Assembly: GCF_024448335.1 (NCBI RefSeq) | Contig: NZ_JAMOHM010000020.1 | Coordinates: 1-64,000 of the forward strand | Direction of reading: 5' to 3' | From: Stutzerimonas frequens | Lineage (GTDB): Bacteria; Pseudomonadota; Gammaproteobacteria; Pseudomonadales; Pseudomonadaceae | Length of the DNA: 64,000 nucleotides | Shown: positions 1 through 9,457 of the stretch, piece after piece | Layout of the letters: each line of letters opens with the position of its first letter | Position numbering within the stretch: the stretch's first letter is position 1 | Translations under genes and position numbers: made by a program | Notes under the pieces: model-generated | Database searches by the model: none | What the model was told of the DNA's origin: nothing | The model's input: the letters and a program-made list of their open reading frames with translations, nothing else

Positions 1-1141
1 GCGACTCGCCACTGTCGCGCAGCTCGCCCACCAGCTCGTGGATCTGGCGAATGCTCTGGTCCACCACCTGCTTGGCCGCAACGCCTTGCTGATCGGTCTC
101 GCGTGCCGCTTCGGCCGCACGCTGGGCGCTCATCGCCACTTCATTGGCCGCAGCGGACATCTCGTTGATCGCCGTGGCGACCTGATCGGTCTCGCTGCGC
201 TGGTCGGCCATGGCCTGCTCCGAACGCTGCGCCTGGCTGGCCACGGCCGCGACCAGACCGGTCAGCTGGGTGGTGGTGCCGGCCACCTGCTGTACCAGCG
301 AATGGATCTTCTCGACGAAGCGATTGAACGAGGTGGCCAGCTCACCCAACTCGTCCTGGCTGGTGATCGGCAGGCGGTGCGTCAGGTCGCCGTCGCCCTG
401 CGCCATATCGTCGAGGTTCTGCTTGATCTGCAGCAGTGGACGCAGGATGGCATTGCTCATCAGTACCGCGAGCCCGGCCATCAGCACCAGCAGCAGCAAC
501 GCGGCGCCGAGCATGATCATCGTCAGGCTGTCAATACGCGCCTGGAAAACCGCGCGGGCCTCGACCACATCGCGCTCGACGTCGTCGAGGTTCAGCGAGG
601 TGCCGAACGCCAGGTTCCACTTCGGCAGGTATTCGGCGTAACCGACCTTGGGCACCAGCGCATCGCTGCCCGGCACCGCGAAGCTGTAGTCGACGAAATG
701 GCTGCCATTCTGACCGGCCTTGACCAGTTCACGGATGGCATACACGCCATTCGGGTCCTGGAAATCGGCGAAGCTCTCGCCGATGCGCTCGTGGGTGTCA
801 CCCTGGAACACGCGCAAGAACTGGCCATCGTAGCCCCAGAAATAACCTTCGCGGCCGTACGCCAGCCGCTCGAGCAGCGCCACGGCCTCGGCCCGCGCCT
901 GCAGATCGCCCTCGGCCGAGAGCTCGTAGATCGGCGCAATCGCATTGCGTGCCAGTTGCACGTAGTGCTCGAGCTCGGCCCGGCGATCACGAATGAGGCT
1001 GGCACGGGTCTGTGCTTCCTGCTGATCGGCCAAGTCCTGCAGCTCGACCACGGCGACGCCGCTGAGCAGGATCGCGAGGAGCAGGATCGGACCAAGGGCA
1101 AGCAGCAGCAGTTTCACTCGCAGACGTAGTGACGACAGCAT
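1..1141 (-). CDS. Methyl-accepting chemotaxis protein (5' part; C-terminus outside window)
   Basis: Inner-membrane chemoreceptor that would signal to CheA/CheW. The frame opens with an ATG at 1141 and stays open to base 1, so about 380 residues are present and the C-terminal signalling tip is missing. Visible in order are a membrane segment at about residues 9-31, a periplasmic single-Cache domain (signature GREGYFWGYD followed by a VFQGD segment), a second membrane segment at about 208-229, a HAMP domain (ILRPLLQI, GDLTHRLP, DELGELATSFNRF) and the start of the methyl-accepting coiled coil (ATAINEMSAAANEVAMSA). The ligand cannot be read from sequence; sCache_2 receptors often sense small organic acids. 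It is a single gene, divergent from nothing visible on its 5' side. Confidence 0.93.
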   Translation of the reverse strand, partial: MLSSLRLRVKLLLLALGPILLLAILLSGVAVVELQDLADQQEAQTRASLIRDRRAELEHYVQLARNAIAPIYELSAEGDLQARAEAVALLERLAYGREGYFWGYDGQFLRVFQGDTHERIGESFADFQDPNGVYAIRELVKAGQNGSHFVDYSFAVPGSDALVPKVGYAEYLPKWNLAFGTSLNLDDVERDVVEARAVFQARIDSLTMIMLGAALLLLVLMAGLAVLMSNAILRPLLQIKQNLDDMAQGDGDLTHRLPITSQDELGELATSFNRFVEKIHSLVQQVAGTTTQLTGLVAAVASQAQRSEQAMADQRSETDQVATAINEMSAAANEVAMSAQRAAEAARETDQQGVAAKQVVDQSIRQIHELVGELRDSGES

Positions 1142-1272
1142 CCGATATTCCCCTACAAACTAAATGGTTAAGTAGGGCTATTGTGCCACCCACTACAGGA
1201 TGAGAAGAACGCTACCAAGCGCTAACTCAAGCTCTCGAAGGCGCTGCCGATGAAACGCCGTTCGCAAAAACG

Positions 1273-1297
1273 AAAAAAACCCGCCGAAGCGGGTTCT
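1273..1297 (-). terminator. Rho-independent terminator of fadD1
   Basis: A 7-bp stem (AACCCGC/GCGGGTT, 1278-1295) closed on the minus strand by a TTCG tetraloop is followed on that strand by a run of seven T. It lies 20 bases past the fadD1 stop codon. On the plus strand the stem is followed by TCTTTT, so it may act in both directions. Confidence 0.85.
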
Positions 1298-1314
1298 TTT
1301 CACAACAGCTGCGT

Positions 1315-3006
1315 TTACTGCTTGTGGCCGAGCTTGCGCAGCTCCTCGTCACGCAGCTCGCGGCGCAGGATCTTGCCGACGTTGGTGGTCGGCAGGCTGT
1401 CGCGGAACTCCACGTAGCGCGGGCGCTTGTAGCCCGTCAGGTTGTCATGCATGTGCTGCATGACCTGCTCCTTGGTCAGGCTCTCGCCCGGTTTGACCAC
1501 CACGAACAGCTTGATCGCCTCACCGGATTTCTCGTCCGGGACGCCGATGGCAGCGCACTGCAACACGCCCGGCAGGCTGGCGAGCACGTCTTCCAGCTCG
1601 TTGGGATATACGTTGAAGCCGGACACCAGGATCATGTCCTTCTTGCGGTCGACGATGCGGATGTAGCCGTCTTCCTGGATCACGCCGATGTCGCCGGTCT
1701 TGAACCAACCATCCGCGTCGATCACCTCAGCGGTGGCCTCGGGGCGCTGCCAGTAGCCCTTCATCACCTGCGGGCCCTTGATGCACAACTCGCCGATCTC
1801 GCCCTGCGGAAGGTCCTGACCGTCGTCATTGATGACCTTGAACTGCGTCGAGGGCACCGGAATGCCGATGGAGCCGAGCTGGATGTGCTCGATCGGGTTG
1901 ACCGAGGCCACCGGGCTGGTCTCGGTCAGGCCGTAGCCTTCGCAGATCGAGCATCCGGTGACCTGCTTCCAGCGCTCGGCCGTGGCCAGCTGCAGCGCCA
2001 TGCCACCGGAAAGGGTGATCTTCAGCGCCGAGAAATCGAGCTTGCGGAAGTCTTCGCTGTTGCACAGCGCGACGAACAGCGTATTGAGGCCAACGAAGCC
2101 GCTGAAGCGGTACTTGGACAGGTCCTTGATCATCGCTGGCAGGTCGCGCGGGTTGGAGATCAGGATGTTGTGGTTGCCGCTGAGCATCATCGCCATGCAG
2201 TGAAAGGTGAAGGCGTAGATGTGGTAGAGCGGCAACGGCGCGATCAGCACTTCGCTGCCGTCATTGAGGTTAGAACCCATCAGCGCCTTGCACTGCAACA
2301 TGTTGGCGACGAGGTTGCGGTGCGTGAGCATGGCGCCCTTGGCCACGCCGGTGGTGCCGCCGGTGTACTGCAGCACGGCCACCTCGTCGCTCTTTGGCGA
2401 AGCCTCGCTCACCGCCTTGCCGCGGCCGAGTGCCAGCGCGTCGTTGAGCTTGACCGCTTTCGGCAGGCTGTAGGCCGGCACCATCTTCTTCACGTGCTTG
2501 ACCACCGCGTTGATCAGCATGCGCTTGAGCGGCGGCAGCATGTCGGCGACTTCGGTGATGACCACGTGTTTGATGCCGGTCTTGGGCAGCACTTCCTCGG
2601 CCAGGTGCGCCATGTTGGCCAGGCAGACCAGCGCCTTGGCGCCGGCGTCGTTGAACTGGTGTTCCATCTCCCGCGCGGTATACAGCGGGTTGGTGTTGAC
2701 CACGATGAGCCCGGCGCGCATGGCACCGAACACCACGATGGGATACTGGATCAGGTTGGGCAGCTGTACGGCGATGCGGTCGCCCGGCTGGAGATCGGTG
2801 TTCTGCTGCAGGTAGGCTGCGAATTCGCCGGACAGCTTGTACAGCTCACCGTAGGTCAGGGTCTTGCCGAGGCTACTGAAGGCCGGCTTGTCCGCGAAAC
2901 GCTCGCAGGACTGCTTGAGCACAGCCTGAATGTTCTGATACTCGTTGGGATTGATCTCGCTGGCAACACCAACGGGATACTTATCCTTCCAGAAGTTATC
3001 GGTCAT
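1315..3006 (-). CDS. fadD1: Long-chain-fatty-acid--CoA ligase FadD1
   Basis: Activates long-chain fatty acids to acyl-CoA (via acyl-AMP) for beta-oxidation, on the cytoplasmic face of the inner membrane. The 563-residue protein has the ANL-superfamily ATP/AMP motif YTGGTTGVAKGA at about residues 214-225 and the fatty-acyl-CoA-synthetase signature DGWFKTGDIG near 432-441, followed by DRKKDMI and a C-terminal lysine (VGKILRREL). Length is that of FadD. The ATG at 3006 (MTDNFWKDKYP) is chosen over the GTG at 3015 because AGGAG lies 8 bases before the ATG and would overlap the GTG. It lies 223 bases downstream of the paralogue fadD2, the tandem arrangement known in Pseudomonas. Confidence 0.95.
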   Translation of the reverse strand: MTDNFWKDKYPVGVASEINPNEYQNIQAVLKQSCERFADKPAFSSLGKTLTYGELYKLSGEFAAYLQQNTDLQPGDRIAVQLPNLIQYPIVVFGAMRAGLIVVNTNPLYTAREMEHQFNDAGAKALVCLANMAHLAEEVLPKTGIKHVVITEVADMLPPLKRMLINAVVKHVKKMVPAYSLPKAVKLNDALALGRGKAVSEASPKSDEVAVLQYTGGTTGVAKGAMLTHRNLVANMLQCKALMGSNLNDGSEVLIAPLPLYHIYAFTFHCMAMMLSGNHNILISNPRDLPAMIKDLSKYRFSGFVGLNTLFVALCNSEDFRKLDFSALKITLSGGMALQLATAERWKQVTGCSICEGYGLTETSPVASVNPIEHIQLGSIGIPVPSTQFKVINDDGQDLPQGEIGELCIKGPQVMKGYWQRPEATAEVIDADGWFKTGDIGVIQEDGYIRIVDRKKDMILVSGFNVYPNELEDVLASLPGVLQCAAIGVPDEKSGEAIKLFVVVKPGESLTKEQVMQHMHDNLTGYKRPRYVEFRDSLPTTNVGKILRRELRDEELRKLGHKQ

Positions 3007-3165
3007 GAACCCCACTCCTAAGCAACAGCTTTATTACTGCGCGATGGCAGCTGTTTTGTTGTGATTTGTTAACTTTTGTACCGCTGATCGGGCTAAAAGC
3101 GTGCCCGAGGTTAGCAGCTTTGCCGAGGAGCGAACAGAGTCCGGAAACCGTTGATTCGACATAAA

Positions 3166-3191
3166 GTGACCGAAAAATATATCCCGGTCAC
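3166..3191. repeat. 26-bp inverted repeat between fadD2 and fadD1
   Basis: Perfect 7-bp arms GTGACCG and CGGTCAC flank a 12-base A/T-rich spacer. It lies 38 bases past the fadD2 stop and about 160 bases before the fadD1 start. It could be a regulator-binding site for fadD1 or a hairpin at the 3' end of the fadD2 message; there is no clean T tract, so it is not called a terminator. It does not match the PsrA operator spacing. Confidence 0.4.
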
Positions 3192-3229
3192 CTCATCTGT
3201 CTCCCGCAACGACAGTGCATCTCGCGTCG

Positions 3230-4918
3230 TCAGGCGCTTTCGCGCAGCTCCCGACGCAGGATCTTGCCGACCGGGGTCATCGGCAATGCATCCCGGAACA
3301 CGTAATGCCGTGGCATCTTGTAGCCGGTGAAATTCTCACGGCAGTAAGCCTGTAATTCTTCTTGGGTGAGCGTCGGATCGCTGGGCACGACGAACAGCTT
3401 GACCGCCTCGCCGGATTTTTCGTCCGCCACACCGATGGCGGCGCAAGCCGCGACTTTCGGGTGAGCCATCACCACGTCCTCGATCTCGTTGGGGTAGACG
3501 TTGAAGCCCGAGACGATGATCAGGTCCTTCTTGCGGTCGACGATGCTGACGAAACCGTCCTGGTCGATCACCGCGATGTCGCCGGTCTTCAGCCAGCCCT
3601 CCTCGTCCAGCACCTCGGCAGTCGCTTCGGGACGCTGCCAATAGCCCTTCATCACTTGCGGGCCCTTGACGCACAGCTCGCCACGCTCGCCGAGCGGCAA
3701 GGCGTTGCCCTCGTCATCAATGACCTTCACGGTGGTCCCGGGGACCGGCAGCCCGACGGTACCAAGACGGGAGTGCTCACCGTACGGATTCGCGCAAACA
3801 ACCGGCGAGGTTTCGGTCAGGCCATAGCCTTCGACGACGGTGCAGCCGGTCATGCTCTTCCAGCGCTCGGCGACCGCCGAAACCAGCGCGGTGCCACCGG
3901 AGTTGGTGCCTTTGAGACGGGAGAAGTCGATCTTGTTGAACTGCGGGTGGGCCATCAGCGCGACGAACAAGGTGTTGAGCCCGAGGAAGCCGGAGAACTG
4001 CCAGCGCTGCAGCTCCTTGACGAAACCGTTGATATCCCGGGGATTGGTGATCAGCACGTTGTGGTTGCCGGTCACCACCATGCACATGCAATTCGCCGTG
4101 AAGGCATAGATATGGTAGAGCGGCAGCGGCGCGATCATCACTTCCTGACCCTCACGGATCACCGGATGGCCATGCTCATCCAGCTGCTGCATGTTTGCCC
4201 GAACCTGCTGCATGTTCGCCACGAGATTGCCATGAGTGAGCATCGCGCCCTTGGCCACACCGGTGGTACCACCGGTGTACTGCAGCACGGCGACGTGATC
4301 GGGCTCCAGGGCTGCCGGCTTGTGGTTGTGGCGGGCGCCGTCGCCCAGCACGCTCTTGAAGGAAACGGCTTGCGGCAGGCTGTAATCCGGCACCATCTTC
4401 TTCAGGTGCTTGACCGCGGCGTTGACCAGCGCACCTTTCAGGGCTGGCAACATGTCGCCGATGCGCACTTCGATCAGGTGCTCGATGGCGGTGTCGGGCA
4501 GCACCTCCTGCACGTGGTGGCCGAAGGTATTGAGGTACACCAGCGCCCGCGCGCCGGAATCCTGGAACTGGTGCCGCATCTCCCGCGCGGTGTACAGCGG
4601 GTTGGTATTGACCACGATGAGTCCTGCACGCAGCGCGCCGAACACGGCGATGGGGTACTGCAGCAGGTTGGGCATCTGAATGGCAATGCGGTCGCCGGGC
4701 TGCAGATCGGTGTGGTGCTGCAGCCAGGCGGCAAAAGCGGCGGAGTGGCGCTCCAGATCGGAGTAACTGAGGGTGACACCCATGTTGCTGAATGCAGGGC
4801 GGTCCGCGTGAGTCTTGCAGGCACGCTCGAACACTTCGACGACCGAGCGGTAAGCACCTAGATCGATCTCGTTGGGCACGCCGGCAGGGCGTTTGTCATT
4901 CCAGAATTCAGGCTGCAT
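3230..4918 (-). CDS. fadD2: Long-chain-fatty-acid--CoA ligase FadD2
   Basis: Second acyl-CoA synthetase, 562 residues and clearly paralogous to FadD1 along its whole length. The AMP motif YTGGTTGVAKGA is at about residue 214 and the signature EGWLKTGDIAVI at about 440, with DRKKDLIIVSGFNVYPNE after it. In P. aeruginosa the two FadD proteins are reported to differ in preferred chain length; that is family knowledge, not visible here. The start is the ATG at 4918 (MQPEFWNDKRP), preceded by GAGG with 9-base spacing; the open frame continues upstream to 5071 but that part has no similarity to FadD. It is divergent from the PhaJ-like gene, 274 bases away. Confidence 0.94.
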   Translation of the reverse strand: MQPEFWNDKRPAGVPNEIDLGAYRSVVEVFERACKTHADRPAFSNMGVTLSYSDLERHSAAFAAWLQHHTDLQPGDRIAIQMPNLLQYPIAVFGALRAGLIVVNTNPLYTAREMRHQFQDSGARALVYLNTFGHHVQEVLPDTAIEHLIEVRIGDMLPALKGALVNAAVKHLKKMVPDYSLPQAVSFKSVLGDGARHNHKPAALEPDHVAVLQYTGGTTGVAKGAMLTHGNLVANMQQVRANMQQLDEHGHPVIREGQEVMIAPLPLYHIYAFTANCMCMVVTGNHNVLITNPRDINGFVKELQRWQFSGFLGLNTLFVALMAHPQFNKIDFSRLKGTNSGGTALVSAVAERWKSMTGCTVVEGYGLTETSPVVCANPYGEHSRLGTVGLPVPGTTVKVIDDEGNALPLGERGELCVKGPQVMKGYWQRPEATAEVLDEEGWLKTGDIAVIDQDGFVSIVDRKKDLIIVSGFNVYPNEIEDVVMAHPKVAACAAIGVADEKSGEAVKLFVVPSDPTLTQEELQAYCRENFTGYKMPRHYVFRDALPMTPVGKILRRELRESA

Positions 4919-5192
4919 TGTTATTGGCCTCGTTACCTGAGAGTGTCTGGCCCGCGCGCAGCGGGCTCTGGCGAACTTATCAGGTCGGCATCGCGACGCA
5001 ACAGCCCAAACCGCATTAATCACTGCTGTGAATCTTTCGTCACGGCATCGCGCGGCCCGGCGCCGGGACAAGTGCAGCCCGTGCCTCTAGAATGCAGCCC
5101 CAGCGCGCCGACACCGGTCATCTGGGATCGCGCGACTCGCTTCGATCCATCGGCCGCAGCACCCGGTGCGCCGACCAGCCTGAGGACATTCC

Positions 5193-5663
5193 ATGAGCAC
5201 CATCAGCAACACGCCTTACTCCGACCTGGAGGTCGGCCAGCAGGCGCGCTACGAAAAACACGTCGAGGAAAAGGATATCCAGCTGTTCGCCGCGATGTCC
5301 GGCGATCGCAACCCGGTGCACCTGGACGCCGAGTTCGCTGCCGGCACCCTGTTCAAGGAACGCATCGCCCATGGCATGTTCAGTGGCGCACTGATCAGCG
5401 CCGCCGTGGCTTGCACCATGCCGGGCCCGGGCACCATCTATCTCGGCCAGACCATGAAGTTCACCCGTCCGGTGAAAATCGGTGACACGCTGAGCGTGCG
5501 CCTGGAAATTCTCGAGAAGCTGCCGAAGAACCGCGTGCGCATCGCCACCCGCGTGTTCAATCAGAACGACGAATTGGTGGTCGACGGCGAAGCCGAAGTG
5601 CTTGCGCCGCGCAAGCAGGAAACCGTCGAACTGAAGGAACTGCCACCGATCACCATCGGCTGA
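5193..5663 (+). CDS. phaJ: MaoC/PhaJ-type (R)-specific enoyl-CoA hydratase
   Basis: A 156-residue single-hotdog protein. It carries the hydratase-2 motif SGDRNPVHLD, in which Asp38 and His43 are the expected catalytic pair, followed by RIAHGMFSGALIS and the LGQTMKFTRPVKIGD strand. Such enzymes hydrate trans-2-enoyl-CoA to (R)-3-hydroxyacyl-CoA, linking beta-oxidation to polyhydroxyalkanoate synthesis. No PHA synthase is in this window, so a PHA role is inferred from family and from divergent placement beside fadD2. A more general (R)-hydratase or dehydratase role is possible. Confidence 0.85.
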   Translation: MSTISNTPYSDLEVGQQARYEKHVEEKDIQLFAAMSGDRNPVHLDAEFAAGTLFKERIAHGMFSGALISAAVACTMPGPGTIYLGQTMKFTRPVKIGDTLSVRLEILEKLPKNRVRIATRVFNQNDELVVDGEAEVLAPRKQETVELKELPPITIG

Positions 5664-5890
5664 GCACTCCTGCGGCCACGGCCCCGTCGCGCGACGAGGC
5701 AATCCGAGGCGCCTGATGGGCGCCCTCAGCATTTCCAGCCATACCTTTGCGCGGCAAGGGGGGCAAGCAGAACGCTATTACGGCCCTGGCCTACGCCTAA
5801 AGCGGATTCCAGCGGAAGGATGTGCATCGAATACTCCGCGCCGACCATCCAGCGAGCAGTACAAGAAGAACAACAACGGGACCCTCACCC
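5664..5890. other. Intergenic, 227 bp, no gene seen
   Basis: Between the PhaJ-like gene and the pullulanase. Frames that cross it lack a ribosome binding site and continue into out-of-frame shadows. It presumably holds the pullulanase promoter, but no convincing -35/-10 pair was identified. Confidence 0.5.
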
Positions 5891-8800
5891 ATGCTCACTC
5901 GCTCGATCGCTTATCGGCGCCTGGCGGCGCTCGTCCTCGGCGGCTTGTCGCTGGCCGTGCAACCCACTTCGGCAGCCCCACTCGACCCCGGCCCCGACGA
6001 GGCCCTGCTCTACTACCAGCGCGCCGATGGCAACTACAACGGCTGGGGTCCACATCTGTGGAACACCGCCGACTGCAACGGCAGTGCGACCGAAACCAGC
6101 TGGGCGCAACCGCTCGCGGCGGCGGAATCCGACCCCGAATACGGCGCGCTCTATCGCATCCCGCTGAGCGCCGACGCCAGTTGCCTGAACCTGATCATGC
6201 ACAAGGGCGACGAGAAGGATCTGGGCGGTACCGACCTGGTCTGGCGCTTCGACGAACTCGGCCGTCGCGTCTTCACGGTCAGCGGCAACCCGCAATTGTC
6301 CAGCACGCCACTAAGCAGCAGCGCCGTGGCGATCAACGGAGCCCGTGCGCACTGGCTCGATCCGTTCACGCTCGCGCTGGTGGGCGGCGCACCGGGCGCC
6401 AGCCGCGTCGAGTTGCGCTATGCCCACGATGCCAGCATCCGCATCGACAGCGAGGCGCGCACCGTCAGCGGCGGGCAGGTCCTGGCGATGCAGCCGTCCA
6501 GCCTGCGCAACGGCCTCAGGCGCCAGCACCCGCATCTGGCCGACGCCCCCGCTTACCAACTCACGGCAGGTGTGAGAGACATTCGCCGCGCCGTGATGAG
6601 CCAGCTGGTGGTAATTGCCTATGATGCGGACGACCGGGTCATCGATGCCACCGAAGTGCAGACCGCCGGCATCCTCGACATGCTGTTCGCCTACAACGGC
6701 AAGCTGGGCGCGACGCTCGATGCCAGAGGTGTGTCCTTCAAGCTCTGGGCACCGACCGCGCAGCGGGTTCGCCTGCATGTGTTCGATGCCGCCAAACGGC
6801 TGCTACCCGGCTATCCCAAGCCTATGCGGGAGCGGCTCGGCGTCTGGAGCCTGGAAGGCCCGCGCTCGCTGGATCGCCAATACTACCAGTATGAAGTCAC
6901 CGCCTACCGACCCAGCACCGGCAGCATCGAGACGACGCTGGTCAGTGATCCCTACGCCCTAAGCCTGTCGCGCAACAGCCAGTACGCCCAGGTGGTCGAC
7001 CTGAACGCCGATGACCTCAAGCCCGCCGGCTGGGATGCCGTGCGTCCGCCACGCCCGGAGCGTCCCGAAGCGAGCGTGATCTACGAAACCCATCTGCGCG
7101 ACTTCAGCGCCAGCGACACCAGCCTGCCGGCGGAGCTGCGCGGCACCTACGCCGCGTTTACCCAACAGCACAGCAACGGCATGCGTCACCTGCGTGACCT
7201 GCAGAAGGCCGGGCTCACCCACGTTCAGCTGCTGCCGGTGTTCGACATCGCCACCATCGACGAGGACCCCGACCGGCGGGTCGGCCTCGACGACCCCTTC
7301 GCCAAACTCTGCGACCTGTCGGACCAGGCCCGTCAGCGCTGGGCGCAGCATTGCGCAGCGGCGAGCATCCGCCAGGTACTCGAGGGCTTCGATCCGGCGA
7401 GCGGCCAGGCGCAATCGCTGTACGACGACCTGCGCGGGCTGGACGATTTCAACTGGGGTTACGACCCCTTCCACTTCACCGCGCCCGAGGGCAGCTACGC
7501 CAGTGACGCCGAAGGTGTGCAACGCATCATCGAGTTCCGCCAGATGGTGCAGTCGCTCGCCAATAACGGCCTGGCCACGGTGATGGACGTGGTCTACAAC
7601 CACACGAACGCCTCGGGTCTGGCCGACAAATCGGTTCTGGACAAGGTCGTGCCCGGCTATTACCACCGCCGCAACCCCACCACCGGCGCGGTGGAAACCT
7701 CGACCTGCTGCGAGAACACCGCCAGCGAACATCGCATGATGGCCAAGCTGATGATCGACTCGCTGAAGGTCTGGGCCCGCGACTACAAGATCGCCGGTTT
7801 TCGCTTCGATCTGATGGGTCACCACATGCGCGAGCAGATCGTCGATGCGTATCGTGCGGTCCGCCGCATCGATCGCGAGACCTATTTCTACGGCGAAGGC
7901 TGGGAATTCGGCGAGGTCGCCGGCAATGCGCGCGGCATCAATGCCAACCAGCTGAACATGGCCGGCACCGGTGTCGGCACATTCAACGATCGACAGCGTG
8001 ATGCGGTACGCGGCGGCAGCCCCTTCGATGGCGGCGACAGCATCCGCCGCAACCAGGGCTTCGCCAACGGCCTCTACCTGCGGCCCAACGAGCTGAGCGG
8101 TGCCGGGGCTCAGGAAAAAGCGCAGCTGCTGCACGCAGCCGACCTGATCCGCGTCGGCATCGCCGGCGGGCTGCGTGATTTCCAGTTCGTCACCGCCGAC
8201 GGCAGCACACGCAAGGGCAGCGAGATCGACTACAACGGCCAGCCCGCCGGCTATACGCTGGACCCGCAGGAAACGGTCAATTACGTCTCCAAGCACGATA
8301 ACCAGACGCTGTGGGACAACAACCAGTACAAGTTCGCCAGCAGCCTGTCGGTTGCCGACCGGGTCCGCCTGCACCTGGTGGCGCTGTCGGTGCCGCTGTT
8401 CAGCCAGGGCGTGCCGTTCATCCATCTCGGCTCGGACATCCTGCGTTCAAAGTCCATGCAGCGCGACAGCTACGACTCGGGGGACTGGTTCAACGCGGTG
8501 GATTTCGGCTACCAGGACAACAACTGGAACAAGGGCTTGCCGCGTGCCGACAAGGACGGCGACAACTGGCCGCTGATTCGCAGGATCATCGTCGACCCAC
8601 AGGCCGAACCGGGCGCTGCCGACATCGTCACCGCAAAGCGGCGCTTTCTGGAGCTGGTGAAAATTCGCAGCGACAGCGCGCTATTCCAGCTCGACAACGC
8701 CCGCGAGGTGCAGCGGCGCCTGCAGTTCCACAATACCGGGCCCGAGCAGCAGCCCGGGGTGATCGCCTACAGCCTGGCCGATGGACCGCGCGCCGGCCGT

Positions 8801-9010
8801 GATCTGGACCCCCGCTACAGCTCGCTGATGGTGGTGATCAATGCGTCGGACAAGCGGGTTCGTCTGTCAGGGGCGGATGGCTATCGGTTGCATCCGCTGC
8901 TCGAAGGCTCGGTCGACCCGATCGCTCGCCAGGCTACCGTGAGCAAGGGGAAATTCGAGGTGCCGGCTTTCACCACGACCGTGTTCGTCCAAGCGCAGAC
9001 ACGTCGTTAA
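5891..9010 (+). CDS. Secreted type I pullulanase-like alpha-1,6-glucosidase (GH13)
   Basis: Debranching glycoside hydrolase expected to cleave alpha-1,6 links in pullulan, amylopectin or glycogen-derived dextrins. The 1039-residue protein starts at ATG 5891 and begins with a signal peptide (cleavage near PTSA/AP, residue 30), so it acts in the periplasm or outside. An N-terminal pullulanase-associated carbohydrate-binding region ([19 protein letters not shown]) is followed by a CBM48-like segment ([19 protein letters not shown]). The GH13 barrel shows the pullulanase hallmark FNWGYDP (520-526), DVVYNH (566-571), GFRFD with nucleophile Asp640, GEGWEFG with acid/base Glu669, and KHDN with Asp803. 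The C-terminal region resembles the DUF3372-type pullulanase tail. It stands alone; no other glycogen or starch genes are near. Starch use is common in P. stutzeri. Confidence 0.93.
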   Translation: MLTRSIAYRRLAALVLGGLSLAVQPTSAAPLDPGPDEALLYYQRADGNYNGWGPHLWNTADCNGSATETSWAQPLAAAESDPEYGALYRIPLSADASCLNLIMHKGDEKDLGGTDLVWRFDELGRRVFTVSGNPQLSSTPLSSSAVAINGARAHWLDPFTLALVGGAPGASRVELRYAHDASIRIDSEARTVSGGQVLAMQPSSLRNGLRRQHPHLADAPAYQLTAGVRDIRRAVMSQLVVIAYDADDRVIDATEVQTAGILDMLFAYNGKLGATLDARGVSFKLWAPTAQRVRLHVFDAAKRLLPGYPKPMRERLGVWSLEGPRSLDRQYYQYEVTAYRPSTGSIETTLVSDPYALSLSRNSQYAQVVDLNADDLKPAGWDAVRPPRPERPEASVIYETHLRDFSASDTSLPAELRGTYAAFTQQHSNGMRHLRDLQKAGLTHVQLLPVFDIATIDEDPDRRVGLDDPFAKLCDLSDQARQRWAQHCAAASIRQVLEGFDPASGQAQSLYDDLRGLDDFNWGYDPFHFTAPEGSYASDAEGVQRIIEFRQMVQSLANNGLATVMDVVYNHTNASGLADKSVLDKVVPGYYHRRNPTTGAVETSTCCENTASEHRMMAKLMIDSLKVWARDYKIAGFRFDLMGHHMREQIVDAYRAVRRIDRETYFYGEGWEFGEVAGNARGINANQLNMAGTGVGTFNDRQRDAVRGGSPFDGGDSIRRNQGFANGLYLRPNELSGAGAQEKAQLLHAADLIRVGIAGGLRDFQFVTADGSTRKGSEIDYNGQPAGYTLDPQETVNYVSKHDNQTLWDNNQYKFASSLSVADRVRLHLVALSVPLFSQGVPFIHLGSDILRSKSMQRDSYDSGDWFNAVDFGYQDNNWNKGLPRADKDGDNWPLIRRIIVDPQAEPGAADIVTAKRRFLELVKIRSDSALFQLDNAREVQRRLQFHNTGPEQQPGVIAYSLADGPRAGRDLDPRYSSLMVVINASDKRVRLSGADGYRLHPLLEGSVDPIARQATVSKGKFEVPAFTTTVFVQAQTRR

Positions 9011-9019
9011 ATCGCGGGC

Positions 9020-9048
9020 AAAAAAAAAAAGGCGACCAGAGGTCGCCT
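9020..9048 (-). terminator. Rho-independent terminator of ccoM
   Basis: An 8-bp perfect stem AGGCGACC/GGTCGCCT (9030-9048, 3-base loop) is followed on the minus strand by ten or more T residues. It lies 32 bases past the ccoM stop and directly after the pullulanase stop, so it may also serve the plus-strand gene, though there the stem has no T run. Confidence 0.88.
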
Positions 9049-9080
9049 AAATGCCTTGCGTGCCCTTGTGTTCGACGGAA

Positions 9081-9194
9081 TCAGCCCTTTTTCTTGTGGG
9101 CATCCCGCCAAACGAAATATCCGAAACCTGCGAAGAAGGCGACCATCAGGCCGACCGTGACCACCCCTGCGAGCACCACATTATCGACAAACAT
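9081..9194 (-). CDS. ccoM: CcoM, small subunit of cbb3-type cytochrome c oxidase
   Basis: A 37-residue protein, MFVDNVVLAGVVTVGLMVAF at its start, with one membrane helix (about residues 6-29) and a basic tail (WRDAHKKKG). It matches my recollection of CcoM, the single-helix subunit found in the cbb3-1 oxidase of P. stutzeri ZoBell, where it affects assembly or stability of the high-affinity terminal oxidase. It is encoded away from the cco operon, as here. GGAGGT lies about 7 bases before the ATG at 9194. Two ANR/DNR-like boxes upstream and a strong terminator downstream make it a free-standing, probably oxygen-regulated unit. The identification rests on recalled sequence, not a database search. 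Confidence 0.82.
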   Translation of the reverse strand: MFVDNVVLAGVVTVGLMVAFFAGFGYFVWRDAHKKKG

Positions 9195-9235
9195 GAGACC
9201 TACCTCCGAAACCTGATTCGCTGTTCGATGGGTGC

Positions 9236-9277
9236 AAGGTAAACCCGGGTGATCGGGAAAAAATTGACCCGGGTCAA
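9236..9277 (-). promoter_or_regulatory. ANR/FNR-type promoter of ccoM
   Basis: A perfect palindrome TTGACCCGGGTCAA (9264-9277) resembles the ANR/DNR consensus TTGAT-N4-ATCAA. Exactly 22 bases after it, on the minus strand, lies TACCTT (9241-9236), a fair -10 hexamer. That is the spacing of a class II FNR promoter (activator centred at -41.5). Predicted transcription start is about 9229, leaving a leader of about 35 bases before ccoM. Confidence 0.7.
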
Positions 9278-9313
9278 TGGCCGCAAAATGCCGATCCCAG
9301 GCGCGCGCAACGA

Positions 9314-9327
9314 CTGATCCAGGTCAA
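9314..9327 (-). promoter_or_regulatory. Second ANR/DNR-like box upstream of ccoM
   Basis: CTGATCCAGGTCAA fits the TTGAT-N4-ATCAA pattern with two mismatches. Its centre is 50 bases upstream of the first box, which puts the two on nearly the same helical face (about five turns). It could strengthen ANR binding or serve DNR. Confidence 0.5.
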
Positions 9328-9457
9328 GAAAATGGGGGTATTGGAGGAAGGGTTCGGCCGAATTCGCCCTGAAATGGGCAGGCCGCAAATAGCGGAGGCG
9401 ATCGCTAATAGCGAATCGGTATGGACTGCCGGTGTGGCGCGCGAGCTGGCATGCCGA

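Noticed and set aside
3140-3160. Possible PsrA operator (GAAACCGTTGA) upstream of fadD1
   Set aside because: The spacing between half-sites is one base, not the two to four of the PsrA consensus, and the second half-site is degenerate.
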